Shown one piece after another: positions 10,946 to 21,510 of a DNA stretch of 64,000 nucleotides. The number at the start of each line of letters is the position of its first letter. The first letter of the stretch is position 1. The position numbers and the translations under genes were made by a program. The notes beneath the pieces were generated by a model. The model saw only the letters and a program-made list of their open reading frames with translations, did not search any database and was not told the origin of the DNA. Source of the DNA: Lithobates sylvaticus (taxonomy: Eukaryota > Chordata > Amphibia > Anura > Ranidae); NCBI GenBank assembly GCA_028564925.1, contig CM053032.1, forward strand, positions 116,939,490 to 117,003,489, read 5' to 3'.

Positions 10946-10998
10946 TGCCTGCAAAATGGTGCAGACAAAGGTCTTGCAACTAGCACTCTTAAAAGGGG

Positions 10999-12178
10999 TT
11001 GAAAAACCTCCTGTGCTACAGCAGCGCCAAAGCCCCCCACTTACCCGAGCAGTGTAATTCCCACGGCTGGTGTATCATGTCTTTATTGCAGCCCTCAAAT
11101 TTTCCACTCGCATTTTGCAGTGGAATATTGGGGCTGGCGAGGAGCTGGGCTGCCTGGGAGCGCAGGGGGGGGGGGGGGGGGGAGAGCACCATCGGGGAGC
11201 GGGGTTGATTAGGAGCCCTTCTTCCAGCGATCGCCCTGGGGGAAGAGAGCATGGAGGAAGAGGCGAGCCGTGGGATCACAGAGCGCAGATAGCACGCTGT
11301 TACAGCTTAGCACGCTGTTACAGCTTGCATTACAATTGCCTCTGCTCGCCGTCATACACAGCCCCGCCTCCTCCTAACCTGTGCCTGTCAGACAGAACGT
11401 GGATCCAATGCTGGAATGCATTCTGTCTATCACAGGCACGGGGTCAGGAGGAGGCAGGGCTGTGTAAGAAAGCAAGCAGAGGCAATTGTAATGCAAGCTG
11501 TAACAGCATGCTATCCGCGTCCTGTGATTCCTGCGGCTCTCCTCTTCCTCCTGTCATGATCCGGCCGCCCTCTCTTCCTCTGCCCAGATGAGACCGCAAT
11601 GGGGGGCACAGTGTGGCTGCAATAATGGGCAGTGGGCACATTGAGGCTGCAATGGTGGGCACAGTGTGGCTGCAATGATGAGTTCAGGTGAGGCTCTGCT
11701 GAGGGGCACTGATAAAGTTGTTTATTTTTGTAACTTCATTCTGCATAACAAATTTAAGTGTAATTTCATGAGATAATTTGAGGACATGATTAGGGGCTGG
11801 GCAGGGTAGGGGTTGGGTGGGTCAACTGGTGGCGAGTAACCCTTGAGGCCTGGCTAGTAGCTCAGGACTTGAAAATTTGAGCCCTGCTGCTTGGATAGAT
11901 AGCAGCGCAGCCATTGGCTCCTGCTGCTGTCAATAAAATCCAATGACGCAGGTGCCGGGGGGCGGAGTTGAGTCTTGCTGTATGTCTACGGACGCAGCAG
12001 CAGGACATGAGAGCACGCCCGCACGGCTGTCCAAAAAGGAGAGTACTTCTCCGACGGGGCACAGGAGGAGCGCCGTGGAGGGACCCCAGAAAAGGCATAT
12101 CGGGGCCAGTCTGTGCAAAAACAAACTGCACAGCAGAGGTAAGTATGACTTTTTAAATCCCAAATCTTTACAACCACG
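10999..12178. mobile_element. 1.2-kb non-coding insertion with a long internal hairpin
   Basis: This block interrupts the recombinase region of DIRS copy 1. It starts 'ggggttgaaaa' and ends with 'tttacaaccac'; these are inverted relatives of one another (GGTTG..AAA), suggesting short terminal inverted repeats. Inside are a G run (11166-11182), a long hairpin (11285-11515) and a short repeat of 'gggcacagtgtggctgcaat' units (11600-11680). ORFs present are low-complexity and I do not call any. Family unknown. Confidence 0.6.
11285..11515. repeat. Long inverted repeat (about 110-bp arms)
   Basis: The left arm has 'gatagcacgctgttacagct', 'gcattacaattgcctctgc', 'acacagcccgcctcctcct'-like text and 'gtgcctgtcagacagaa'. 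The right arm has the same in reverse complement: 'ttctgtctatcacaggcac', 'gaggaggcagggctgtgt', 'gcagaggcaattgtaatgc' and 'agctgtaacagcatgctatc'. The two arms differ at several bases. The centre is near 11405. The left arm also contains a local tandem doubling of 'agcacgctgttacagctt' (11288-11325). Confidence 0.8.
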
Positions 12179-13123
12179 TTGTAAGGTGCAAGTTGCCGCC
12201 CTGGGAGTATACCTAGAGGGCCATTTCTTCAGTAGCTTTGGTCGCAAGATTTTTTTAAGGCACTTACTAGATCAAGATCAGCTCCTGCTAGCATTTTCCT
12301 AGGTGGGATCTGTCAGTGGTCTTGCAGGCCTTCACAAAGGACCCTTTTGAACCAATTTCGTTAAGAGATCTAACCCTCAAGATGGTGTTTTTAGTTACGA
12401 TTACATTTATAAGAAGAATCTGTGAACTGCATGCTCTATCAGTAAATTAACCTTTTTTGTCATTTTACCCAGATAGGATCATACTAAAAACAGATCCGGG
12501 GTTTTTGCCAAAAGTAGCGTCCATTCATAACCGGTCGCAGGAAATTATCCTGCCAACTTTTTGTTCAAACCCTTCGGGGAAAAAGAAGAGTCCATTTCAC
12601 AATTTGGATGCGAGAATAATTCTGGGCATTACCTGCAAGTAACAAGGGACTTTAGGTGTTCGGACTTTTTCTTTTTTCTGGCAACAAGAAGGACCGCCAG
12701 GCATCAAAGGTGTCAATTGCTAGATGGCTTAAATCAGCTATTTAGGAAGCTTACTCCCAGGTGGGATTGTCTCCCCTGCTGGGAACTCAACCACTCTAGA
12801 GCTCTGGCCACTACATGGGCATAAAAAGCTGGTGCCACCCTGGATCAAATTTGTAAGGCCGCGACGTGGTCAAGTTGCCAAACGTTTGTCCGTCATTACA
12901 GACTAGATCTTCTGACAGCAGGTGATCAGGCATTTGGCAGAAAGGTCCTGTAGGCTGTTGTCCCTCCCTTGTTGGCAAGTCTCATTTATCCTCTCAGGTG
13001 CTGTCCTGAAAGACGTTTAGGGAAAATTCAAGTTAGACTTACCAGTAACTTGTTTTCCAAGAGTTTTTCAGGACAGTCATGACCCGCCATTGTTTTATGC
13101 TGTGACTAACCATATTGTAATTA

Positions 13124-13690
13124 CCGTATATACTCGAGTATAAACCGACCCGAATATAAGCCAAGGCACCCAATTTTACCACAAAAAAAAAAATGGGAAA
13201 ACTTATTGACCCGAGTATAAGCCTGGGGTGAGAAATGCACAGCTACTACAAGTGGAAAAGGGGGTCAACAATGCCCATTTGCAGCCTCACTGTGCCCATT
13301 TGCAGCCATAGGTCCCCCGCACTTCAAACTCAGTAGTTAAGGGTTCCTAGATGCCCCCTAGCTGCAGCCAAAATTTGGGGTCTCTGGACCCAAAGGGTCC
13401 CGAAATGACATTGCTGCAGATGGACACAGTTGACCAACTTTGGGGCCCCGTATCTCGGGCCACTTGATGCTAGGAACCCCAATTTGGTGTGCAAACCCAG
13501 TGGAACTAGCAATACAACATATCCAAATTTGGGGTTCCTAGCATCAAGTGGCCCCGAGATACGGGGGCCCCAATGTCGGTTCAGAAAATGTCATTATCTT
13601 CTGCTGCAGAAAAGTGCTTGACTCGAGTATAAGCCGAGGGGGGCATTTTCAGCACACAAAAAAATGTGCTGAAAAACTCGGCTTATACGG
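13124..13690. mobile_element. TA-flanked MITE with CCGTATA ends and inner hairpin
   Basis: It starts CCGTATATACTCGAGTATAA and ends in GGCTTATACGG, flanked by TA at 13122 and 13691. A 'gagtataagcc' motif repeats near both ends. An inner inverted repeat with about 44-bp arms lies at 13441-13484 and 13528-13572, using 'gatgctaggaaccccaattt'. TA duplication fits a Tc1/mariner-type source. It sits between the internal complementary region and the right end of DIRS copy 1. Related in its ends to 30636-31451. Confidence 0.8.
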
Positions 13691-13865
13691 TATGTGTTCC
13701 AACTTGGACCAGATGTACTCTGCTACAACTGACGAACTGTGGGGAGAAGCCTCCTTTTAAGTTTGGTGAAAGTGGTGTTTCCTGTTGTGCGGTGGGAAGA
13801 GACTTTCTCAGGTGCTTTCCTGAAAGACTCTTGGAAAACAAGTTACCGGTAAGTCTAACTTGAAT

Positions 13866-16130
13866 TTTTTTTTTAAGATTTATTTTTTTCGAGTTTTAAA
13901 GACATCCAAACACAGAACAATGCTAACCTTGTGCCTGGTCCAAAAAAAAAAAAAAAAAAAAAAATGCAAGATCAATTACAAGTAATAAACGTTTTTCGCT
14001 CAGCTGTCTTGCACATCTCTTGTGATCATTTCTCAGTTAGAAGCAACATATAATTGCACAAATGTTCGGGTCAGTAAATACAATAACTGCTAGAGAGTAG
14101 TAAATAACAGCTAATAACAGTCAAAACTCAGTTTAGCGGTATAGGAGTCGGTGTCGAGGGACTAGCTATCCACTTGCCCTAAATCTTGTTAAATGTCTTG
14201 ACTTTTTTACGTAACTTGAAGGTGAGTTTATACAAGGGGAGGGAGTCATTTACCACTTTCAGCCATTGGGACCGTGTAGGTGACCTTGGACAGGACAGCA
14301 AAAGGGACCTTCTCGCATAGAAATATAAAATGCAAAGCAGTTTGTCGTGAGAAGGAATTGTTAAAGCGCCTAGAACGACCAAGAGGCAGTTCTTGGGATT
14401 TACTATATTGGGTAAAGCCGGGGCAGAGAAGATAAAAGTTTGTCTACCCAGAATTCCTGAACCACAGGGCAGGTCCAGAAACATTGGCAGCAATCTGGAC
14501 ACAGCCTCTGAAGCACTTAGCTGAGGGGGGTAAGCGCATCTTTTGTAGTCTGACAGGTGTAAGGTGAGACGGAAGATTTTAAGTTGAATAATATGGTCCT
14601 TGGAGAAAATAACAGAGGTCTTAGAGGTATTACTAAATTCAAGCCAGTCTGCTTCTGTAAGAGGTATGTCTAGGGATGCCCATTTCCCTTGGGCAGTTTG
14701 GAATCTGGGCTTAGACTCAGTCATAAGGGCAGGAAGGTAGGCAGGGATAAGTTTTTAGTGGGGTCTTATTGCCTCAATTACTCCAAAATAGATGCCTGAT
14801 AGGGTTGTCTAGGGACCTAAATTGTGCATATACAGCATCTCGGAGTTGATAGTAGTAAAAAAGGGAAGTATGGGGCAGATCAAAGTCCACACGTAATTTA
14901 TAGAAATGTTTTAAACCCCTGCTTAGTAAAGTATTTGACACCCTTGGCAGACAATCTTTGTGGGTCAGGTAGGGTGTATAGTTCTGGAAAGCTAAGATTA
15001 AACCACAAAGGGTTATTGGGGGATACTAGCCATGAATCAGTGGATACTTTGGCCACAACAAGCTTAGATAGGGAGGTATTTAGAAGTGTTTTACCTGGGC
15101 GGGCTGGGACACAACCTCTATAGATAATATTGTGAAGAGTCTCTAGGGAGGAGGCAATGGCCGCCTTCAGACTAATTGAGAGGCCAAATACTACAAGTAA
15201 AAGTTAGGAAATGCCAAGCCCGCCATGTGGGTTGAGAGTCGTAAGGTTTCAAGCGGTATCCTAGGAGGGCAGCCATTCCATAGAAATGCCAGGCATATGG
15301 TGTCAATGCGTTTGAAAATTGATTTAGGTATTCTGTATGGGGAGTTGGCCATGACATACAGCAACTTGGGAAGATAAATCATCTTAATAACATTAGCCCT
15401 CCCCATTAGGTCTAGAGGTAGGTCCCTCCATCGCCTAGTTTGAAGTTATAGTTGGGACAATAGAGAACAGATTGTTAGCTATATACAATGACAGTCATAG
15501 TTAAACCGTAATACCCAGGTATCTAAATGAGGAAACAACTTATAGTCTGGAATCCGGGTGGACTATAGGAACCGCTGTTTGGTCCAGAGGGAAAATGCTG
15601 GATTTATCCCAATTCACCTGGAAGCCAGAGTAATCTCCAAAGGTGTAAATTTCAACCAGAAGTGCTTTTAGGGATCCGCAAGGGTCGGTCAGGTAAACTA
15701 AAGTACCATCTGCATAGAGTGAAATACGTTCCTCAATAGTACCAATAGAGAGACCTTTAATCAAAGGGGAAATACAGATGCCTATGGCAAGGGGTTCAAT
15801 GGTTAAGGCGAACAGGAGGGGCGATACAGAGATGTATTGGAAAACCATCCGAGATATGGGAATTAACTGATGCGTGCCACTGGGACAGTATAATGGAGGC
15901 TTATCCATGCCACCATACGAGGACCAAAACTTTAAAGTTGCAGAATTTGGAATAAATAGGGCCATTCAACCCTATCAAAAGCTTTAAATGTGTCAAGCAA
16001 AGCAATGACACTGGTGGGGGGGGCAATCGTGTGGATATTGCAGATTGCGGAGCAGCCTACAGATATTCATCCTGGTAAAATGATTGGGTATAAAGCCACA
16101 CTGATCACAGTGCACTAATTTTGCAAAGCA
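13866..16130 (-). mobile_element. L1-type LINE copy C, 5'-truncated in the RT domain
   Basis: A minus-strand L1 whose 3' end abuts DIRS copy 1 with a T run (13865-13875, the A tail on the element strand). From 3' to 5' it contains the ORF2 C-terminal part (14179-14724), a middle part (14724-15165), the thumb (15172-15406) and the RT palm (15540-15965), stopping near 16130. The palm holds 'SPLLFALTIEPLAIGI' and a decayed catalytic box (YADGTLVY, where YADD/FADD is expected). Several frame changes. A second A run lies at 13946-13964. Confidence 0.8.
14179..15965 (-). pseudogene. L1 ORF2, RT to C-terminus (copy C), broken
   Basis: The longest open part is 14179-14724 (181 codons, minus). It holds 'LKIFRLTLHLSDYKR' and the C-terminal 'SRSPTRSQWLKVVNDSLPLY'-type region of an L1 ORF2. 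15172-15406 in two frames gives 'GRANVIKMIYLPKLLYVMAN' and 'AFLWNGCPP', the usual thumb text. 15540-15965 covers the palm with the second catalytic Asp replaced by Gly. The order and orientation are those of one element; at least five frame changes are needed to explain the pieces. Confidence 0.8.
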
Positions 16131-16134
16131 ACTT

Positions 16135-16180
16135 ATTCACTCTGATTACTTTCCGCCTTGATTACTGCAACTCTCTCCTT
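16135..16180 (+). pseudogene. L2-like LINE RT scrap
   Basis: A 46-bp piece translates to 'VITFRLDYCNSLL', the hallmark 'SRLDYCNSLLYG' segment of L2-clade LINE RTs. It is cut on the right by a TTAA element (TTAA at 16179). The continuing '..YGLP' part is not on the other side. A related L2 piece lies at 29886-30510 in the same orientation. Confidence 0.55.
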
Positions 16181-16575
16181 AACCACTTCAATACCAGGCA
16201 CTTTCGCCCCTGACAATTTTCAGCTTTCAGTGCTGTCGGACTTTGAATGACAATTATGCGGTCATGCAACACAGTACCCAAACAAAATTTTTATAATTTT
16301 CTTCCCACAAATAGAGCTATCTTTTGGTGGCATTTGATCATGACTGGGGTTTTTAATTTTTTTTGCTTAACAAACTGAAGACCAAAATTTTCTTAATTTC
16401 CGTTATAAAAAGAGAGTTTTCTCCACTGACGGGCACTGATGAGATGGCACTGATGGGCACTGACAAGCAGCTGTGATGGGCACTGACAGGTGGCACTGAT
16501 GAGGTACTGACAGGTGTTACTGTAGGGCACATATTGGCACTGATATGGGCACTGTGGACACCTCCTGACATCAAC
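16179..16575 (+). mobile_element. TTAA family T element with 'ggcactgat' minisatellite
   Basis: It begins TTAACCACTTCAATACC at the expected family terminus. It then has 'tttgaatgacaattatgcgg', 'aacaaaatt' and 'cttttggtggcatttgatca', the family T core. From 16425 it passes into degenerate 'ggcactgatgggcact' repeats, also seen at 44318-44480. The right end is lost where DIRS block A begins. Confidence 0.6.
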
Positions 16576-17375
16576 ATGTGGAAAAGGGTCTCATTCTCCC
16601 CTTCTGGGCACGGTTCTTTACTGAAGCTACTTTTGGCAAAAATCTAGCATCTGTTCTAAGAATAACTATCTGGAAAAATGCACAGATAAAGGTTCTTTAA
16701 TAGATAGAGCGTTTGCCATTGTCTCTGCACGCAGGATCTGTGAGCCAATTAGAAATACGGTCTTTAACGTGAGATTTCTAAGGGACGCCTCTTCCAGAGG
16801 CTCAAAAGGACCTTTTGTTAGAGACTGCAGGACTACGATAGATCCATTTAGGAAAACCCTTAAGAGGTACTGGTCTAGACCTCTAAAGAACCTGACCACC
16901 AGAGGATCTGAGGCCACAGATCTTTCTAAAAATACTGCTAGCGCTGCCATCTGCACCTTTAGAGTGCTAACTGCTAGCCCCTTGTCTGCTCCGTCCTGTA
17001 AAAACTCAAGGATGGAAACAAGGCTCCCTGGGTCCTGGGTAGATGCAAAACACCATGTATTATAAATCTTCCAAACCTTTAGAGTAAATGACCCTCGTAA
17101 CCTTTTTCCTACTTGACAAAAGAGTAGAGATTAAACGGCTGGAAAAACCCTTGCTCCTAAGGAGCTGCTCTTCAGAAACCAGGCTGTGAGTGCCAGCCTG
17201 GCCACTTTTGGATGATCTACTGGGCCTTGTGACAGTAGATCGTGCCTGAGGGGCAAATGCCAACAAGGCTTGACTGTCATTCCTAGAATGGTTGAAAACC
17301 ACGCCCTTCTTGGCCAAAAGGGCATGATTAGAATGACTGGTACCCCCTCCTGAATTTTCCTTAAAATTAATGGAA

Positions 17376-19017
17376 TTAACTGGAATGGGGGGGAAAGTGT
17401 AACAGACGGAAATCCCATGGGAATGCTAGAGCATCTGTCCCCAGTGACCCGTCGTGATTGTTCAGGGAGAAAAACTGGGAAACCTGGGTGTTCTCCCTTG
17501 AGGCGAACAGGTCTACCTCTGGCTGCCCCCAATCTTCGGCAATCATTGCGAAGACCTCTGGGTTCAAAGACCACTCTGCTTCCTGAATAGGGTACCTGCT
17601 TAGGAAATCTGCCACCCTGTTCAGGGTCCCCTTTAGGTGCATCACTGATAGTGACAACAAATGTCTTTCTGCCCACCGAAGGATATCCAGAGCTAGTGCT
17701 TGCAGCAACCTGCTCTTCGTACCCCCCTGCCTGTTTACATAAGCCACAGCCGTGGCATTGTCTGTTAGAATCTGAACATGCTGGGACTGGAGATCCTGAG
17801 CAAAAGACTCTAGAGCTAAGGCAATCGCCCTGAGCTCTCTCCAGTTTGAGGACCTTGCGGCCTCTTTCTTGGACCAGGTTCCCCGAGTGTTTTCTAGGTG
17901 GGCTCCCCAACCCCAGGAACTGGCATCGGTTGTCAGTCTTTTCCCGACCGGAAAAGCCCAGACTAACCCTTCCGACAGGATATCTTGTCTCTTCCACCAC
18001 CACAGTGATCTCTTCACCTGGGATGGAATCCTTACTTCTGTCTCTAGGGATACTACTTTGTGATCCCAAGATCTCAGAAGAAAAGCCTGCAGACACCTGA
18101 AGTGCAGTCTTACCCACTGGACAGCCGGAATTGTTGAGGTCAGAACACCCAAGGTTTACATGGCCTGTCTCCTGTCAGACGTTAGTTTGTCTGCAGCATT
18201 GCCACTGCACAGTGAATCCTGTCATTCTTGTCTAAAGAAAGAAAGATCCTTTGATCCACAGAATTGATTAGATATCCCAAAAACCGAATCTCCTGGGATG
18301 AGTTTAGGGAAGACTTCTGGAGGTTTAAAATCCACCCCAGAGGCTCCAAATGGCTCCGTGCTCTGCCTAAATTGCTCTGCAATTCCTAGCTTGATGGGGC
18401 GAAAAATAGCAGATCGTCTAAGGAATAACTGCGATTCCCTGAAGACGCAGCGGAGCTAACGCTTCTGCCATCACCTTGGTAAAAATTCAGGCTGATGACA
18501 GGCCGAAGGGCAAGGCTCTGAACTGTAGATGATGAACCACGCCCCCTATCCTCACCGCCAGCCTGAGGAATCTCTGAGACTGGGGCGAGATCAGAATATG
18601 CAGATATGCATCTTTTAAATCTGGCGTCAGCAGGTTCATGGCGTCAGCAGGTTCCTGACTGAAAAAAGCGAGTCCATCTTGAACCTTCTGTATTTGGACT
18701 TGTTTAAGGGTTTCAGATTGAGAATCAGTCGAAATTTTCCTGTCGGTTTCTTTACCAGGAAGACATGTGAATAAAACCCCTCCTGCTGCTCCTCTAGCCG
18801 CACCTGGACTACTACACCCTGCTGCATCAGTTCCTCTAGAGAGGACTTCATGGCCAGGGCTTTTACTGAGTCCTGTGGGGTGTTTGTTATTAGAAACCTT
18901 TTTTGGGGGATTTTTGGTAAATTTGAGTGTGTAGCCCTGCGAGAGAGTGGTCAGAATAAACTGATTTGAAGTGATCCCTGACCACTGAGGAAAAAAATGT
19001 TGTAGTCTTCCGCCCAC
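17376..19017 (-). pseudogene. DIRS pol region: RT, RNase H, methyltransferase-like (block A)
   Basis: The RT part (18182-19017) has 'KFRLILNLKPLNKSKYRRFK' and the 'LKDAYLHILISPQSQRFLRL' segment with its palm Asp. RNase H follows at about 17950-17620 with the acidic residues in TTDASSWGWGAHLE, SNWRELRAI and LTDNATAVAY. The domain after it (17600-17380) has EVDLFASRENTQVSQFF and DALAFPWDFRLLHFPPHSS, matching the Dam-like methyltransferase of DIRS elements around its FPP motif. The three domains are in the order usual for DIRS ORF2. It is a fossil. Confidence 0.85.
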
Positions 19018-19050
19018 CCGCAGGGACCAGTCATTGTGACTGCTCAGCCT

Positions 19051-19507
19051 TTACCCTTTGGTTTCTGGGCGGACCAGTTCTTCCTTCTCCCCTGAAATTT
19101 GCTGTCTTGATCCTGAGTTTTTTGAGGTCGAAAAAGATGCTTTGGAACCTGCTTTTTCTTTTTGACTGGGAAGGATCTCTTTATCGGCCGTCCTGTCAAG
19201 AATATTATTGAGGTCAGGGTCGAAAAGAAGGTCATCCGAAAAGGGGATCCCACACAGCTTGCTCTTTGATGCTGAATCACCTGGCCAGGTCTTCAGCCAT
19301 AGAGCTCTTCTTGCAGCATTTGTTAAAGCCGCTGACCTAGCTGACATTTTAATTGCTTCAGCTGAGGCATATGCAATATAGGCAACTGCAGAGATCAGGG
19401 TAGGAAAGGAATCTAGGATTTCCTTTTTAGGGGAATCTGCCGCTATATGCGATTTTAGCTGGTTAACCCAGTATTCCAGATTCCTGGCTACACATGTTGT
19501 GTGTTGT
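19051..19507 (-). pseudogene. DIRS gag C-terminal part (block A)
   Basis: It holds 'CVARNLEYWVNQLKSHIA', 'KMSARSAALTNAARRALWLK' and 'KSKLCGIPFSDDLLFDPDL'. These motifs line up one for one with the gag of the whole element (48220-48530) and of blocks B and D. A basic tail follows. The function in DIRS is presumed to be RNA packaging; no enzymatic motif is seen. Confidence 0.8.
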
Positions 19508-20156
19508 GTCCGTGAGAAGGATTTGGGCAAAATGATGGTAATACAATTTCTTGACCTCTGTGAAACTTTGAGGTCACTTTAGGTAGAAACCCCGGATCCA
19601 TTTTAAAGATTATACGGTCCGGGAAGATCTGGCAAAAGGGGGGTCTGATAGATAGGGCTTCCATCTCACAGACCCTTTTAGCTGTAGTAATTGCTACTAA
19701 GAAGATTGCTTTAAGCGTCAGCATCTTCAGGCTACAATCCTTTAGTGGTTCAAAGGGATCCGCTGTCATAGTTTGCAACACTAATGACAGATCCCACTTT
19801 GGAAAGGCTGTACTCTGTAGCGGCCTTTGTCTACTCACGGATCTAAAGAGTCTGATTATCCAGGGGTTTGAAGCTAAACTTCTTTCCTGGTAAACTGACA
19901 GTGCGGACACTTGACTATTTAACGTGCTGAGGCTTAGCCCTTTGTCTACACCACTCTGTAGAAACTCTAGGACTGCTACTGAGCTTTGCGTTTTAAAGTT
20001 GTTCTCTGAACACCATCTGTTAAAACACTTCCATACCTTCTGGTAGATATTACGTGTCTCAACCTTCCTGCTTTTCAGCAGTGTGTCTATCAGACGGCTT
20101 GAGAACCCCTTTGCTTTTAGCAGCTGCTCCTCAGATACCAGGCGGCTAACTTCCAC
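19508..20156 (-). pseudogene. DIRS tyrosine recombinase, N-terminal two thirds (block B)
   Basis: 216 codons stay open. They hold 'VSEEQLLKAKGFSSRLIDTL', 'AVLEFLQSGVDKGLSLSTLN' (SAM-like N-terminal domain), then 'LSLVLQTMTADPFEPLKDCS' and 'AITTAKRVCEMEALSI' with the first catalytic Arg. The stretch ends near 'EIVLPSFCPNPSH', well before the H-x-x-R and Tyr of the catalytic box. In DIRS this enzyme integrates a circular DNA intermediate without a classic integrase. Confidence 0.85.
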
Positions 20157-20190
20157 CTTTCCACCTGTGGACAGTGCACTGGGCCCTGGG

Positions 20191-21324
20191 CTAGCAGATC
20201 CTCCTGGATTGGTAGCAAGGAGGCTCTATGGCGAGTTCTTTGAGCATAGAGAACCATGGTCTCCTGGGCCAGTGAGGTGCTATGAGGATTAATGATGTGT
20301 CTTCCATACGCAATTTCCTTATTACTGCGGGTAGTAGCATTGGTGGGGGAAAGGCATAACATCTGCTGAACGCCCACTTCTGTGCTAATGCGTCTACTCC
20401 GAGTGCTCCCTCCTCCCTCTTTAGGGAGAAGACGGTTTGGACTTTCCTGCTTTCTCTTGAAGCAAATAAGTCTACCTGAGGTATTCCCCATTTTTGTGTA
20501 ATCTGGTCGAATACCTCCTGTTTTAGCACCCAGTCTCCTTCTCTTACTTTCTTCCTGCTGAGAAAGTCTGCCACTATGTTTAAGTCTCTTTTTAGATGGA
20601 CTGCTGAAAAGGAGAGTATGTTTTTCTCTCCCCATTTCAGGATCTCTTCTGCTAGGGCCCACAGAGCTCCGCTTCTGGTTCCCCCTTGTTTGCTTATGTG
20701 AGCTATAACTGACGAGTTGTCTGATCTTATCTGTACATGATGTCCTTTCAATTCCTTCTGGAAGGACTGGAGTGCAAACCATACTGCTTTCAACTCCTTC
20801 CAGTTGGACGATCTTGTCCACTCTTTTCTCCCCCAAGCCCCTTGTGCTATCTGGGAGTCTAAGTGTGCTCCCCACCCTATGCCACTTGCGTCTGGTTAGG
20901 ATTCGGGAGATAGGTAGGATCCATAGCCTCCGTCTATGTTTTCTGTCCTTCTCCACCACCATAAGGACTCCTTTACTTTTACTAGTATTAATACCTGCAA
21001 ATCCAGAGACTCCTGCCTGTGATCCCATACCGTTAATAGGAACATTTGCAGTGGTCAGAAATGCAGGTTTGCTCACTGCACTGCTGGGATCGCAGATGTT
21101 AGAAACCCTAATGTTGACATTATTTTCCTTATAGAACAGGGTACATTGGTCTGTATTGCTTTTATTTCTTTTTGAATTTTTCCTATCTTCTCTTTGGGTA
21201 GAAAAACTCTTTGCTGGACTGAGTCTATTATATACCCCAGGTACTTTATTTGTTGCGTGGGTTGCAGACTTGATTTCTCCACATTCACCAACCAACCTAG
21301 AGACTCTCTAGGAATGCCCGAGTG
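20191..21324 (-). pseudogene. DIRS RNase H and methyltransferase-like region, RT end (block B)
   Basis: The RT end (21073-21310) has 'YLGYIIDSVQQRVFLPKEKI'. RNase H at 20600-20930 includes HVQIRSDNSSVIAHISKQGG and ends in NIVADFLSRK. The methyltransferase-like domain at 20210-20550 has 'PQVDLFASRESRKVQTVFSL' and RCYAFPPPMLLPAV. A second frame, 20117-21295, is also open for 392 codons over the same DNA; see the overlapping-frame finding. Confidence 0.8.
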
Positions 21325-21336
21325 TACTTGAGGTTT

Positions 21337-21339
<3 letters not shown>

Positions 21340-21370
<31 letters not shown>

Positions 21371-21479
21371 CTTTTTCTTTTTTTTTTTTCTTTTTTCCAC
21401 CTCAGCAAGAATCCCAAGGGGACTGAATCAGTAGCGCCCTCAACAGCGTCCCTATTTGTCTTAACATCATTGTGGAAAT

Positions 21480-21510
<31 letters not shown>

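Larger units (their letters stand above)
9455..13865 (+). mobile_element. DIRS-type retrotransposon copy 1, 5'-truncated, broken
   Basis: A plus-strand DIRS fossil. It retains the end of the RT domain (from 9465), RNase H and methyltransferase-like domain (9765-10560), the tyrosine recombinase in pieces (10570-10735, 10960-10998, 12180-12965), an internal complementary region (13001-13078) and a right terminal repeat (13805-13865). The complementary region and terminal repeat share 'gttagacttacc' and 'aggacag' text in opposite orientation, as the family requires. gag and most of RT are missing. It has several breaks plus three later insertions (10732-10945, about 10999-12178, 13124-13690), so it is the most decayed DIRS copy here. 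Confidence 0.85.
16578..19507 (-). mobile_element. DIRS-type retrotransposon block A, broken
   Basis: A minus-strand DIRS fossil. Read 5' to 3' on its own strand it has the middle and end of gag (19507-19051), RT (19017-18182), RNase H and methyltransferase-like region (18152-17376) and the first two thirds of the tyrosine recombinase (17320-16578). It has lost its 3' terminal repeat. It is broken in a handful of places but the RNase H/methyltransferase frame is still open for 258 codons. Its gag starts abruptly at 19507 where block B begins. Block C (27767-29130) has the missing upstream gag and may belong to it. Confidence 0.85.

Noticed and set aside
11070-11662. ORFs of 173 and 72 codons on opposite strands
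   Set aside because: They cover a G run and a hairpin in a non-coding insertion; composition is low-complexity.
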